The translations under genes were made by a program, and so were the position numbers. The notes below the pieces were generated by a model that was not told where the DNA came from, searched no databases, and saw only the letters and a list, made by a program, of their open reading frames with translations. A DNA stretch of 34,427 bases, taken from positions 1 to 34,427 of the forward strand of contig JAKSLP010000033.1 of the NCBI GenBank assembly GCA_024401115.1. Reading direction: 5' to 3'. This stretch comes from Bacteroidaceae bacterium (GTDB lineage Bacteria > Bacteroidota > Bacteroidia > Bacteroidales > Bacteroidaceae). Every line of letters starts with the position of its first letter. The first letter of the stretch is position 1. Positions 8,105 through 16,491 of the stretch are shown here, in pieces.

Positions 8105-9634
8105 ATGGCAGATTTTAAGCATGATGTTGCCGGACGCGGTATCTGTTGCAAAGGATGCGGAAGGCAAGATAATAAACTGAATACCTACGATTGGTTGGCT
8201 GACATTCCGGAGAATGACCAGTATACTGATCTGGTGGAAGTGCAGTTTAAAAATACACGAAAAGGTTATTACCATAACACTAATAACCTTGACCTTAAGA
8301 AAGGAGACATCGTTGCCGTGGAAGCAAGTCCCGGCCACGATATAGGAACTGTAACCCTTACCGGACGCCTAGTGCTGCTTCAGCTCAAAAAAGCAAATAT
8401 TCGAAACGAGGCAGACATTAAGCGCATCTACCGAATTGCCAAGCCGGTAGATATGGAGAAATACGAAGAAGCCAAGAGCCGTGAGCAAGACACCATGATT
8501 CGCAGCCGACAAATTGCCAAAAACTTAGGCTTGGAAATGAAGATTGGTGATGTGGAGTATCAGGGCGACGGCAACAAGGCCATTTTCTATTACATCGCAG
8601 ACGGACGTGTAGACTTCCGCCAATTGATCAAGGATCTGGCTGCGGCTTTCCACGTAAGAATCGAGATGAAACAGATTGGTGCACGTCAGGAGGCCGGACG
8701 TATCGGAGGTATCGGTCCATGTGGACGTGAGATGTGCTGTGCAACCTGGATGAAGAACTTTGTATCTGTATCAACCGGTGCAGCACGCTATCAGGACATC
8801 TCACTCAATCCCCAGAAACTGGCAGGACAGTGTGCGAAACTGAAATGCTGCATCAATTACGAGGTAGACACCTATGTGGAAGCCAGCAAGCGACTGCCTT
8901 CGCGTGAGATTGTCCTGCAGACCATGGATGGCGATTTCTATTACTTCAAGGCAGACATTCTCACAGGTATGGTTACCTACTCATCTGACAAGAACATTGC
9001 AGCCAATCTGGTTACTATCCCAGCACGCCGTGCATTTGAGATCCTGAACATGAACCGAGCAGGTGAAAAGCCAGAGAGTCTGGAAGCAGAGGGAACATCA
9101 AACGCACCATCCAAGCCTGTAGACCTGGCAGAACAGGAAGACCTAACCCGTTTTGACAAGCGTAAGAAGAAAAAAGACAAAGGACGTGACAGAGATAGAG
9201 GTCCTAAAAATTCCCGTGAGCCAAAAGAGAATAACCTGCAGAATCAAAAGGAGCAAGCCCCTCAGGCCGAGAACGCCGGAGACCCTTCAGCCGAGAATAC
9301 AGTAGCGGAGCAGCCCCAGAACAGAGAACCTCGCGAAAACCGCAACAACAGAAGACGCGACAGACGCAATAGAGGACAACAGGACCGTCGCAACAATCCT
9401 AACGAGGATTACGGTGAGGGCGAAAGCCATGCACCAATGGACTCAGAAAGCCCTAAAGAAAGCCAAGAACCTAAAGCACCCAAAGACTCTCGAGAGCCTA
9501 AAGAGAACAGAGAGCCAAGGGAGCCGCGTGAGCCTAGAGAAAACAGAGAGCCGCGTGAGAACAGGCGTCCAAAGCACAAGCAAAGACCTCGTCATGAGAA
9601 TAAACCAACAGAGAATAACAATACTCAAGAATAA
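8105..9634 (+). CDS. ricT: RicT/PSP1-family protein with long charged C-terminal tail
   Basis: A 509-residue protein of the PSP1/RicT (YaaT) family. I start it at ATG 8105, giving MADFKHDVAGRG; an upstream in-frame ATG at 8081 lies inside holB and adds an unlikely leader. The N-terminus has a Cys cluster (C14, C15, C18). The PSP1 core includes GGIGPCGREMCC (C206, C211, C212) followed by KLKCCINYE, possible Fe-S ligands by analogy to B. subtilis RicT, where the RicAFT complex binds Fe-S clusters and affects RNA processing. From about residue 352 the protein becomes low-complexity: a Lys/Arg/Asp stretch and then repeats of REP/REN-type units (DNA about 9480-9590). The RicA and RicF partners are not in this window, so the precise job here is uncertain. 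It overlaps the start of gldH by 41 bases. Confidence 0.88.
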   Translation: MADFKHDVAGRGICCKGCGRQDNKLNTYDWLADIPENDQYTDLVEVQFKNTRKGYYHNTNNLDLKKGDIVAVEASPGHDIGTVTLTGRLVLLQLKKANIRNEADIKRIYRIAKPVDMEKYEEAKSREQDTMIRSRQIAKNLGLEMKIGDVEYQGDGNKAIFYYIADGRVDFRQLIKDLAAAFHVRIEMKQIGARQEAGRIGGIGPCGREMCCATWMKNFVSVSTGAARYQDISLNPQKLAGQCAKLKCCINYEVDTYVEASKRLPSREIVLQTMDGDFYYFKADILTGMVTYSSDKNIAANLVTIPARRAFEILNMNRAGEKPESLEAEGTSNAPSKPVDLAEQEDLTRFDKRKKKKDKGRDRDRGPKNSREPKENNLQNQKEQAPQAENAGDPSAENTVAEQPQNREPRENRNNRRRDRRNRGQQDRRNNPNEDYGEGESHAPMDSESPKESQEPKAPKDSREPKENREPREPREPRENREPRENRRPKHKQRPRHENKPTENNNTQE

Positions 9635-10040
9635 TCTATTGATAGCAGGAGCTCTCCTCCTGCTATCAAGTTGTATAGACACCAGTGTGGCCTATCACAA
9701 GAGCATGTCATTGCCGGAAAACCTCTGGCAAAGAGGAGACACGCTATACTTTCAGTTAGAGGACCTCACATACGGGCATACCTATTCTATCTATGTAGAA
9801 GGCCGTTTTACCCGTCTATACCCATACAAGAATCTGCAAATAAAAATGATGGGTAAGAAAACCTATTCCACAAAACTGGATATTTCAGAAGATAACAGCG
9901 GATTTTACCTGGATGGTGCATCAAAAGAACCTATCAGATACAAGGCTGACAGCACACAAAGCATACTGAAAATAACACCGGACATGCGAAGAGAGCGCTT
10001 GCAGGGCATCAGTGACATCGGACTCAGAATAGAGTATTAA
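9594..10040 (+). CDS. gldH: Gliding-motility-type lipoprotein GldH
   Basis: A 148-residue lipoprotein. The ATG at 9594 gives an ideal lipoprotein signal peptide (basic start, Leu/Ala-rich core, lipobox LLSSC with Cys27); longer in-frame versions would be translated from within ricT and bury the signal. The mature part (CIDTSVAYHKSMSLPENLWQRGD and onward) fits GldH. GldH is needed for gliding in Flavobacterium, but its homologues are kept in many non-gliding Bacteroidales, where the role is unknown and may concern the envelope. The stop TAA abuts the rodA stop codon of the opposite strand with no base between. A perfect hairpin lies in the signal-peptide code. Confidence 0.85.
   Translation: MRINQQRITILKNNLLIAGALLLLSSCIDTSVAYHKSMSLPENLWQRGDTLYFQLEDLTYGHTYSIYVEGRFTRLYPYKNLQIKMMGKKTYSTKLDISEDNSGFYLDGASKEPIRYKADSTQSILKITPDMRRERLQGISDIGLRIEY
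9639..9669. promoter_or_regulatory. Perfect 13-bp stem-loop in the gldH signal-peptide code
   Basis: Arms TTGATAGCAGGAG (9639-9651) and CTCCTGCTATCAA (9657-9669) pair perfectly around a 5-base loop. The hairpin begins four bases after the ricT stop codon and covers the Leu/Ala codons of the gldH signal peptide. There is no T run after it, so it is not a normal terminator. A role in mRNA stability or in setting gldH output relative to ricT is inference. Confidence 0.6.
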
Positions 10041-11501
10041 TTACTTCAGTTTTCCTCGCTCGGCATCAATGCGAAGAAAGATAAACAACAAAATGGTGAA
10101 TCCCCATAAGGAAGAACCTCCATAACTGAAGAACGGTAAAGGAATACCAATAACCGGAGTCAATCCAAGCACCATTCCCACATTAATAAAGACATGGAAG
10201 AAAAATATGCTCAGCACGGAATATCCGTATACACGTCCGAATTTGGTAGGCTGACGCTCTGCCAGCACCAGAAGGCGCAATATTAAAGTTAGGAATAAGA
10301 ACAGTACTGTGGAGGCCCCCACAAACCCTTCTTCCTCTCCTACCGTACAGAAAATAAAATCCGTATCCTGTTCTGGTACATATTTTAATTTGGTCTGCGT
10401 ACCATTCAAAAAGCCCTTGCCCCAGATTCCGCCAGAACCAATTGCAATCTTTGACTGATTCACATTGTATCCCGCACCCGCCAAATCCTCCTCAATACCT
10501 AAAAGGACATTAATACGAGTACGCTGATGAGGTTCCATCACATTACTCATCACATAATCAGTGGAATAATGAAATCCCAAAGAAACGAAAGCAAACAGAG
10601 CAATGAAGAAGTAATGCTGCATTCTCTCCCGGAGGCCCCAATAACACAAAGAACCGATTACAATCACAACAATTCCTAGTTGGATAAAAGTGATATCGAA
10701 TGGAATACTCCACTGAGCAAACATTACAGCCAGCACAGTAGCACCCAGGCCGAAGCCCAGAAGTTGCCAGAACAACTTACTGTTATTGCAATAGTTCTTA
10801 ATCATTCCCACAGAGAACACCAGAATCATCAGCAACACACAGAAACGTCCGATAGGGGTAGAATCATGTAAGAAGAAATCATTTTGATACCGCAGGCCGA
10901 TAACAAAATAAAGCACAGCAGAAATGCCAGAAAAAAGGATGGATCCTGGCATTCCCTCGCGATAGAACATTAGGAAAAAGGATGTATAGACCAAAGCCGA
11001 ACCCGTCTCACGCTGGGCGATAATGAGGAACATGGGTAATACCACCAACCCAACAGCTGTTGCAAAATTCTTCCATCTCTGAATGTTGAATCCATACGAA
11101 TTCATGTACCTCGCCACACATAATGCAGTGGCGAACTTGGCAAACTCTGCAGGCTGAAGGCTGACAGGACCCAGAATAAGCCAGGAATGGGAACCTTTTG
11201 TATCCGGAGCGATGACTATGGTCACAATCAGCAAAACCATCATGGCTACATAGACCACATTCGTCAATGTCTCGTACAAACGTTCCTCAAGCATCAACAG
11301 CACAAAACCCAAACCGCAGGAACAAGCTATCCACAACAATTGCTTTCCGGAACGGGAGTCAAAGCTCAACAAGTCGATGGCACCAAAATCATAACTGGCG
11401 CCACAGACACTTATCCATCCTCCGGCCAGCAATAGAATGTACAGAAGGATGGTAAACCAATCAATGGATTTTAACAGGCTACTATCGCGATCCACTACCA
11501 T
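10041..11501 (-). CDS. rodA: Peptidoglycan glycosyltransferase RodA (SEDS family)
   Basis: A 486-residue polytopic membrane protein with about ten hydrophobic segments. It polymerises lipid II into glycan strands in the elongation machinery together with PBP2. I choose ATG 11501 (MVVDRDSSLLKSIDWFTILL), overlapping the mrdA end by 20 bases; the upstream start at 11564 adds a soluble leader of 21 residues that looks like read-through of mrdA. SEDS motifs seen include SLQPAEFAKFATAL, ETGSALVY, and AGAGYNVNQSKIAIGSGG. The Asp in the EEDLAGAGYN segment lines up with the Asp proposed as catalytic in E. coli RodA (Asp262). It is the last gene of the mreBCD-mrdA-rodA operon and ends back-to-back with gldH, without a visible terminator. 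Confidence 0.93.
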   Translation of the reverse strand: MVVDRDSSLLKSIDWFTILLYILLLAGGWISVCGASYDFGAIDLLSFDSRSGKQLLWIACSCGLGFVLLMLEERLYETLTNVVYVAMMVLLIVTIVIAPDTKGSHSWLILGPVSLQPAEFAKFATALCVARYMNSYGFNIQRWKNFATAVGLVVLPMFLIIAQRETGSALVYTSFFLMFYREGMPGSILFSGISAVLYFVIGLRYQNDFFLHDSTPIGRFCVLLMILVFSVGMIKNYCNNSKLFWQLLGFGLGATVLAVMFAQWSIPFDITFIQLGIVVIVIGSLCYWGLRERMQHYFFIALFAFVSLGFHYSTDYVMSNVMEPHQRTRINVLLGIEEDLAGAGYNVNQSKIAIGSGGIWGKGFLNGTQTKLKYVPEQDTDFIFCTVGEEEGFVGASTVLFLFLTLILRLLVLAERQPTKFGRVYGYSVLSIFFFHVFINVGMVLGLTPVIGIPLPFFSYGGSSLWGFTILLFIFLRIDAERGKLK

Positions 11502-13329
11502 ATGAAATACGTCTTTGCTGGAAGCTATTGGCCTGGGCCTCACTAGCTGCCGATAGTTTACCATTCAAATACTGCTCCATCATAAGTGTACCGATAGGCA
11601 CGCCATAAGTAGCGCCAAAACCACCATTCTCCACATACACGGCAATAGCAATCTTTGGATTATTCATAGGAGCGAAACCCATGAACACGGAATGGTCATG
11701 TCCGCGATTCTGGGCAGTACCTGTCTTTCCACAGATTTCAGCCCAGGACACATTGGCAGCCTTACAGGTACCTCCCTGTACAGCACTGCGCATTCCCCTA
11801 ACCACCACATCATAATACTGTCTGTCAACCAAAGTCCTTCTGGGAGTTGTATAAAGAGAATCCAGTTCCTGGCCCTCGATAGACTTAACGACATGCGGAG
11901 TAATGAAAGTTCCACGATTAGCAATTGTGGCACCCAAATTGGCAATTTGCAGCGGAGTCAGAGTCACCTCACCCTGGCCGATAGAGATACTGATAACAGT
12001 CAGACCACTCCAATCGTTCTTATAGGCCTTATCATAGAACTGAGCATTAGGAATCATTCCTCGCTTTTCACCAGGCAAGTCTACGCCCAACTTATAGCCA
12101 AATCCCATAGAAACCATATAATCTTTCCAGGTTGTCATGGCTGTCTGCACATTTCCATATTTCTGGCGGGCACCCAACATATTATACAAGCCCCAGCAGA
12201 AATAGCCGTTGCAGGATGTTGCAATAGCAGGAACCAGCGACAATGGCGATGCATGGCCGTGGCAACCGACCCGAAGACCGCGGAACACAAATCCATGATA
12301 ACAAGGATAAGCCGTCTCTGGAGTGATGACGCCCTCTTGTAAAAAAGTAAGAGCCTGAGAAGTCTTAAAGGTGGATCCCGGAGGATATTGTCCCATAATG
12401 GAGCGGTTCAACAGAGGCTTCCATTCATCCTTGCTTAGCAATAAATGATTCTTTCCTCTTTTACGTCCCACCATCAAACTGGGGTCATAATTCGGGGCAC
12501 TAACCATACAAAGAATCTCCCCGGTTTCAGGTTCAATGGCAACAATAGAACCGATTTTCCCTTCCATCAAGCGCTCACCCAAAGCCTGTAGCTCCATATC
12601 CAAGGTAAGTGTCAGATTCTTTCCTGGAACAGGCATCTTATCATACTGCCCATCCATGTAATGGCCCTTGATCAATCCATGAGCATCACGAAGCAAGACC
12701 TGAACTCCCTTTTCACCGCGAAGTTCCTTTTCATAACTGCGCTCCACGCCCAGCTTTCCAATATAGTCACCAGATTTATAGTAATCGTCTTCTTCCATGT
12801 CGCCCTTTGACACTTCGGCGACATCGCCCAACACATGAGCAGCATGATGGGTAGCATACTGACGGATGGAACGCTTCTGAAGATAAAAGCCAGAATAATT
12901 GTGCAGTTTCTCTTGAAAAACAGAACTTTCCTCTACAGACAACTGGTCCATAAATAACTGCTGTGTATATTGAGAATAGCCCGGATTCATGTTACGGTTC
13001 TTGATAATCTTCATACGGCTGATGAAGAATTCCTTATCAATACCCAAGGAATTACAGAAATCCAGCGTATCCAAATCATGTACCTCTCGCATGATTACCA
13101 TAATGTCGTAGGAAGGCTGGTTATACACCAGCAAGTTGCCATTACGGTCATAAATAACACCACGGGAAGGATATTGAATCTGGTTCAAGAATGCGTTACT
13201 TTCGGCATTTTTCTTATAGTCATCACTAAGGATTTGCAATGAGAACAAGCGCAACACATACAAGAGCACAATGGAAACCATTGCACCGGCAAGTATATAT
13301 TTTCGTTTTTCCAAATTGAAATCTTTCAT
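11482..13329 (-). CDS. mrdA: Penicillin-binding protein 2 (elongasome transpeptidase)
   Basis: A 615-residue class B PBP. It has one N-terminal membrane helix (about residues 11-33, ILAGAMVSIVLLYVLRLFSL), a pedestal/dimerisation region, and a C-terminal transpeptidase domain. The active-site serine is Ser319 in PPGSTFK (SxxK), the SxN motif is SCN in ATSCNGYF, and KTGT is in CGKTGTAQNRG. It cross-links peptidoglycan during side-wall growth and works with RodA, encoded next. The ATG overlaps the mreD stop by four bases (ATGA), showing tight translational coupling. The size is normal for the family and the domains are complete. Confidence 0.95.
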   Translation of the reverse strand: MKDFNLEKRKYILAGAMVSIVLLYVLRLFSLQILSDDYKKNAESNAFLNQIQYPSRGVIYDRNGNLLVYNQPSYDIMVIMREVHDLDTLDFCNSLGIDKEFFISRMKIIKNRNMNPGYSQYTQQLFMDQLSVEESSVFQEKLHNYSGFYLQKRSIRQYATHHAAHVLGDVAEVSKGDMEEDDYYKSGDYIGKLGVERSYEKELRGEKGVQVLLRDAHGLIKGHYMDGQYDKMPVPGKNLTLTLDMELQALGERLMEGKIGSIVAIEPETGEILCMVSAPNYDPSLMVGRKRGKNHLLLSKDEWKPLLNRSIMGQYPPGSTFKTSQALTFLQEGVITPETAYPCYHGFVFRGLRVGCHGHASPLSLVPAIATSCNGYFCWGLYNMLGARQKYGNVQTAMTTWKDYMVSMGFGYKLGVDLPGEKRGMIPNAQFYDKAYKNDWSGLTVISISIGQGEVTLTPLQIANLGATIANRGTFITPHVVKSIEGQELDSLYTTPRRTLVDRQYYDVVVRGMRSAVQGGTCKAANVSWAEICGKTGTAQNRGHDHSVFMGFAPMNNPKIAIAVYVENGGFGATYGVPIGTLMMEQYLNGKLSAASEAQANSFQQRRISYGSGSR

Positions 13330-13832
13330 GCTTTTTTCTTCTGAAAACTTGCAATGCCAAGCATAATCAATAGAGTAAACAGCGTACCGCCAGCAATATT
13401 AATCAAGATATCTATCGGATGGGCCAACGAAAAGATGGCCAATAGATAATAGACTATCAGGAACAGCAATGTAGAAACAAACAAATAACGGAAGTAAGGT
13501 CCAACGCCCATAGTAGAAAAGGATGGCAATAAATCCTCTGCACTATCCCGAGGGGCAAGGATGTCCAATAATGAAGGTTGCAACATGGCCAGCAATGTAC
13601 AAGCTGACGCCGAAATTCCAGGAGTGTTGGCAAACATATCACTAGCCAAGCCCATCAAGAAACCAGACAGCAGTAACGTCTTTCTGCCCGTTCCGCGCTG
13701 GAATGTCAAGATGAAATAGATAAATGGCATAGGAGTAGCATATCCCAGTATATTGACATGATTCAAAATCAAGCCCTGTGCCAACAGCAACAGCGCCGCC
13801 TGTAGCAATTTATACAAGAATGATGCTATCAT
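13326..13832 (-). CDS. mreD: Rod shape-determining membrane protein MreD
   Basis: A 168-residue very hydrophobic protein with about five membrane segments, matching the size and place of MreD between mreC and mrdA. MreD links the MreB filament to the periplasmic part of the elongation complex through MreC. Sequence conservation in this family is low, so the call leans on hydrophobicity, the segment GFLMGLASDMF, and operon position. Its start overlaps the mreC stop by four bases and its end overlaps the mrdA start in the same way. Confidence 0.88.
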   Translation of the reverse strand: MIASFLYKLLQAALLLLAQGLILNHVNILGYATPMPFIYFILTFQRGTGRKTLLLSGFLMGLASDMFANTPGISASACTLLAMLQPSLLDILAPRDSAEDLLPSFSTMGVGPYFRYLFVSTLLFLIVYYLLAIFSLAHPIDILINIAGGTLFTLLIMLGIASFQKKKA

Positions 13833-14686
13833 TTACGGTCCTCCTCCATTTTTTTGATCCGGTCTTCAAGAACATTCAATTCCGGAACAGCCTGAAGCGG
13901 TAATATCAAAACGTCACGAATACGGCCAAAGTCAGTAGCCAATTTAACCTTCAATTCATAGGATAAACCATCGCTACTATTGTAGATGGCAACAATCTTT
14001 CCCGCCAAAATTCCGGCAGGGAACATGGTGGAATAACCACTAGTTTCTACCAAATCACCTTTTTTAAAATAAGCGTGGCGAGGCACATCCTCCAACATAG
14101 CATACTGACTGTCCTCTCCATCCCATCTCAAATTACCTAAATAGTTGCGGCCACGGATTCGGCAACTTACAGTTGACATCATATTCACCAAAGGCAACAC
14201 CAAGGAATAATGAGCTGTAGTTTGGTAAATCACACCTACCAATCCGTTTCCGCCAACGACGCCCATGTCTGGTTTAATTCCATCAGACTCTCCTTTGTTG
14301 ATTGTGATGAAGTTATTCTTCCGATTGGTAGTTGCATTGACCACAACAGCCGGTATGGTAGTCAAAGTATCAACCAAAGGCTGCATATGGCGAGATACAA
14401 CAATGGTATCAGAATTACGCTCCAATTGTTGACGTAATGCGCTTAGCTCCAAATTCAACTGCACATTCTGCTGGGTGAGTTCTTCATTCAACCTCGCTAA
14501 ATCAAAGTAAGCGGTAATTTCCGACTTGACATCGTACACTCTACCGCTCACCTCGTTAGCCGAAGTAAAATAAACACTACCCTGATAGCTATTAAACTGG
14601 AACATCAACACGAAACTGAAAATTTCCAGCAGCAGAAAAAGGAACCAATAATTATACTTCTGTAAAAAAAGAAGCAGATTTCCCAT
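13829..14686 (-). CDS. mreC: Rod shape-determining protein MreC
   Basis: A 285-residue protein with one N-terminal membrane helix (about residues 11-32), a coiled coil (about 60-95, LNEELTQQNVQLNLELSAL) and a periplasmic beta-barrel domain with typical MreC sequence (NKGESDGIKPDMGVVGGNGLVG, then TVSCRIRGRN). It scaffolds PBP2 and RodA on the periplasmic side under MreB control. It starts nine bases after mreB and is coupled to mreD by an ATGA overlap. Confidence 0.93.
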   Translation of the reverse strand: MGNLLLFLQKYNYWFLFLLLEIFSFVLMFQFNSYQGSVYFTSANEVSGRVYDVKSEITAYFDLARLNEELTQQNVQLNLELSALRQQLERNSDTIVVSRHMQPLVDTLTTIPAVVVNATTNRKNNFITINKGESDGIKPDMGVVGGNGLVGVIYQTTAHYSLVLPLVNMMSTVSCRIRGRNYLGNLRWDGEDSQYAMLEDVPRHAYFKKGDLVETSGYSTMFPAGILAGKIVAIYNSSDGLSYELKVKLATDFGRIRDVLILPLQAVPELNVLEDRIKKMEEDRK

Positions 14687-14695
14687 TAATCTTTA

Positions 14696-15718
14696 TTAGC
14701 GCATCAAGAAAGTAAAATTCTCAATATTCTTCAATGCAATTCCTGTACCGCGTCCAACGCTCAACAATGGGTCTTCAGCAATATGGAATGGGATATTAAT
14801 CTTGTGCTCCAAACGTCGATCCAATCCACGTAAAAGAGCACCACCACCGGTCAAGTAAATACCGTTCTTAACAATATCAGCATACAACTCTGGAGGAGTC
14901 TGCTCCAAAGCACTCAAAACAGCAGCCTCAATACGAGAGATAGACTTATCCAAGCAATGAGCAATCTCCTGATAGCAAACAGGAATCTCCATTGGTAATG
15001 CTGTGATACAGTTTGGTCCATGTACCAGATAATCCTCAGGTGCCTGGTCACCCAAATCAGTCAACGCAGAACCTACATGAATCTTAATTCGCTCAGCCAT
15101 ACGCTCACTGACCTTCACATTATGCTGACGGCGCATGTATTCCTGAATATCATTGGTCAACTCATCACCGGCAATCTTAATAGAAGTATCAGAAACAATA
15201 CCACCCAAAGAAATTACGGCAATCTCAGTGGTACCACCACCTATATCAACCACCATGTTGCCTTCTGGAGCATTAACATCCAGACCAATACCGATAGCGG
15301 CAGCCATAGGCTCGAATACCAAATATACATCACGACCACCTGCATGCTCAGCAGAGTCACGCACAGCACGAAGTTCAACTTCAGTACTGCCTGAAGGAAC
15401 ACCGATTACCATACGGAGTGATGGGGAGAACAAACGGTTGCCTGTGTGAACTTTCTTAATCAATCCACGCATCATCTGCTCACATGCATTGAAATCGGCA
15501 ATCACGCCTTCACGCAATGGGCGGACGGTACGGATATTTTTATTAGTCTTCTCATACATCATCTTTGCCTTTTCACCTACGGCAATCATCTTTTCCGTAC
15601 GGTTATCCAAGGCAACGACTGAAGGCTCGTCAACTACAATCTTACCGTCTGCGATAATGATTGTATTGGCGGTACCCAAGTCCATCGCGATTTCTTGAGT
15701 GAAAGAAAAAAATCCCAT
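14696..15718 (-). CDS. mreB: Rod shape-determining actin homologue MreB
   Basis: A 340-residue actin-fold ATPase that forms membrane filaments guiding side-wall synthesis. The N-terminal phosphate 1 motif is MDLGTANTIIIADG, the phosphate 2 region is MVVDIGGGTTEIAVISLGG, and the adenosine region is GIYLTGGGALLRGLDRRLE. Its length is normal. It is the first gene of the shape operon mreB-C-D-mrdA-rodA. No perfect TAnnTTTG box was found in the 100 bases upstream, which instead hold a long inverted repeat; read-through from purH is possible since no terminator T run separates them. Confidence 0.97.
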   Translation of the reverse strand: MGFFSFTQEIAMDLGTANTIIIADGKIVVDEPSVVALDNRTEKMIAVGEKAKMMYEKTNKNIRTVRPLREGVIADFNACEQMMRGLIKKVHTGNRLFSPSLRMVIGVPSGSTEVELRAVRDSAEHAGGRDVYLVFEPMAAAIGIGLDVNAPEGNMVVDIGGGTTEIAVISLGGIVSDTSIKIAGDELTNDIQEYMRRQHNVKVSERMAERIKIHVGSALTDLGDQAPEDYLVHGPNCITALPMEIPVCYQEIAHCLDKSISRIEAAVLSALEQTPPELYADIVKNGIYLTGGGALLRGLDRRLEHKINIPFHIAEDPLLSVGRGTGIALKNIENFTFLMR

Positions 15719-15761
15719 AAAAGTGTCTTACAATCTAAATTCTTACAATATTCTATTTAAG

Positions 15762-15805
15762 CAACATGTCATGCCAAGTATTACTACCCAGCATGACCAT
15801 GTTGA
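15762..15805. repeat. Inverted repeat between purH and mreB
   Basis: CAACATGTCATGC (15762-15774) pairs with GCATGACCATGTTG (15792-15805), 13 base pairs with one bulged base and a 17-base loop. Neither strand has a T run after it, so it is not a standard intrinsic terminator. It lies in the purH-mreB gap upstream of mreB and could be a protein-binding site or an mRNA structure; this is inference. Confidence 0.55.
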
Positions 15806-15818
15806 TATAAGTACGCTA

Positions 15819-16412
15819 TTATTTCTCGAAATAAGCGTGGATAGCAGTGTCATAGTGGCTAGATACGCCAAATGCCTGCTTTGCGAACCAACGACGCTGG
15901 TCGATGGTTGTCTCTGCACCCTGCTCTGTTACAATATCCAGCAAAGGCTTATACTCTGCCTTGCTAGGAACGATAACAACATCCTTGAAGTTCTTGGCAC
16001 CAGCACGAATCAGAGAGATACCACCTATATCAATCTTCTCAATGATAGCAGGCTCATCTGCACCAGAAGCTACAGTTGCCTCGAAAGGATACAAATCAAC
16101 GATTACCAAATCTATCTCTGGAATCTCATACTTTGCCATTTCAGCCTGATCCTCTGCCAATTCGCGACGTCCCAAGATACCGCCAAACACTTTTGGGTGC
16201 AAGGTCTTAACACGACCGCCTAAGATTGAAGGATAAGTAGTCAAATCCTCTACAGCCTGGCAAGGGAAACCTAATGACTCGATAAATGCACGGGTACCAC
16301 CGGTAGACAAGAACTGTACGCCCTGCTCGTTCAGTTTGGTCAGTAACTCATCCAAACCGTCTTTATGGAAAACGGACACTAAAGCCGTCTTAATCTTCTT
16401 TGTTTCAGCCAT
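15819..16412 (-). CDS. purH: IMP cyclohydrolase, PurH N-terminal domain only
   Basis: A 197-residue protein that matches only the IMP cyclohydrolase domain of bifunctional PurH (usually about 510 residues). The conserved segments are FLSTGGT, SILGGRVKTLHPKVFGGIL, DLVIVDLYPFEATVA, and IEKIDIGGISLIRAGAKN. This domain closes the ring of FAICAR to give IMP, the last step of de novo purine synthesis. The protein ends with YFEK and a TAA exactly where the AICAR formyltransferase domain would begin. The remaining 100 bases before mreB cannot hold that domain, so it is absent here, not frameshifted. In Bacteroides full-length purH sits just before mreB, so this looks like loss at the same locus; the formyltransferase step would need another gene elsewhere. 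Confidence 0.9.
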   Translation of the reverse strand: MAETKKIKTALVSVFHKDGLDELLTKLNEQGVQFLSTGGTRAFIESLGFPCQAVEDLTTYPSILGGRVKTLHPKVFGGILGRRELAEDQAEMAKYEIPEIDLVIVDLYPFEATVASGADEPAIIEKIDIGGISLIRAGAKNFKDVVIVPSKAEYKPLLDIVTEQGAETTIDQRRWFAKQAFGVSSHYDTAIHAYFEK

Positions 16413-16440
16413 TTTATTCTAATTTAGTTAAATTTGGGTG

Positions 16441-16448
16441 CAAAGTTA
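16441..16448 (-). promoter_or_regulatory. -7 box of purH
   Basis: On the minus strand this reads TAACTTTG, matching TAnnTTTG, 28 bases upstream of the purH ATG. A TTTC at the correct 20-base spacing is a near match to the -33 TTTG. Confidence 0.6.
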
Positions 16449-16491
16449 TGAAATTCGTGCGTTTTTACGAAATATTTCATCTTTTTGTTTC

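Noticed and set aside
11502..11564. Upstream start for RodA at 11564
   Set aside because: It lies deep in the mrdA coding sequence and adds 21 residues unlike RodA N-termini; ATG 11501 gives a 20-base overlap and the expected first residues.
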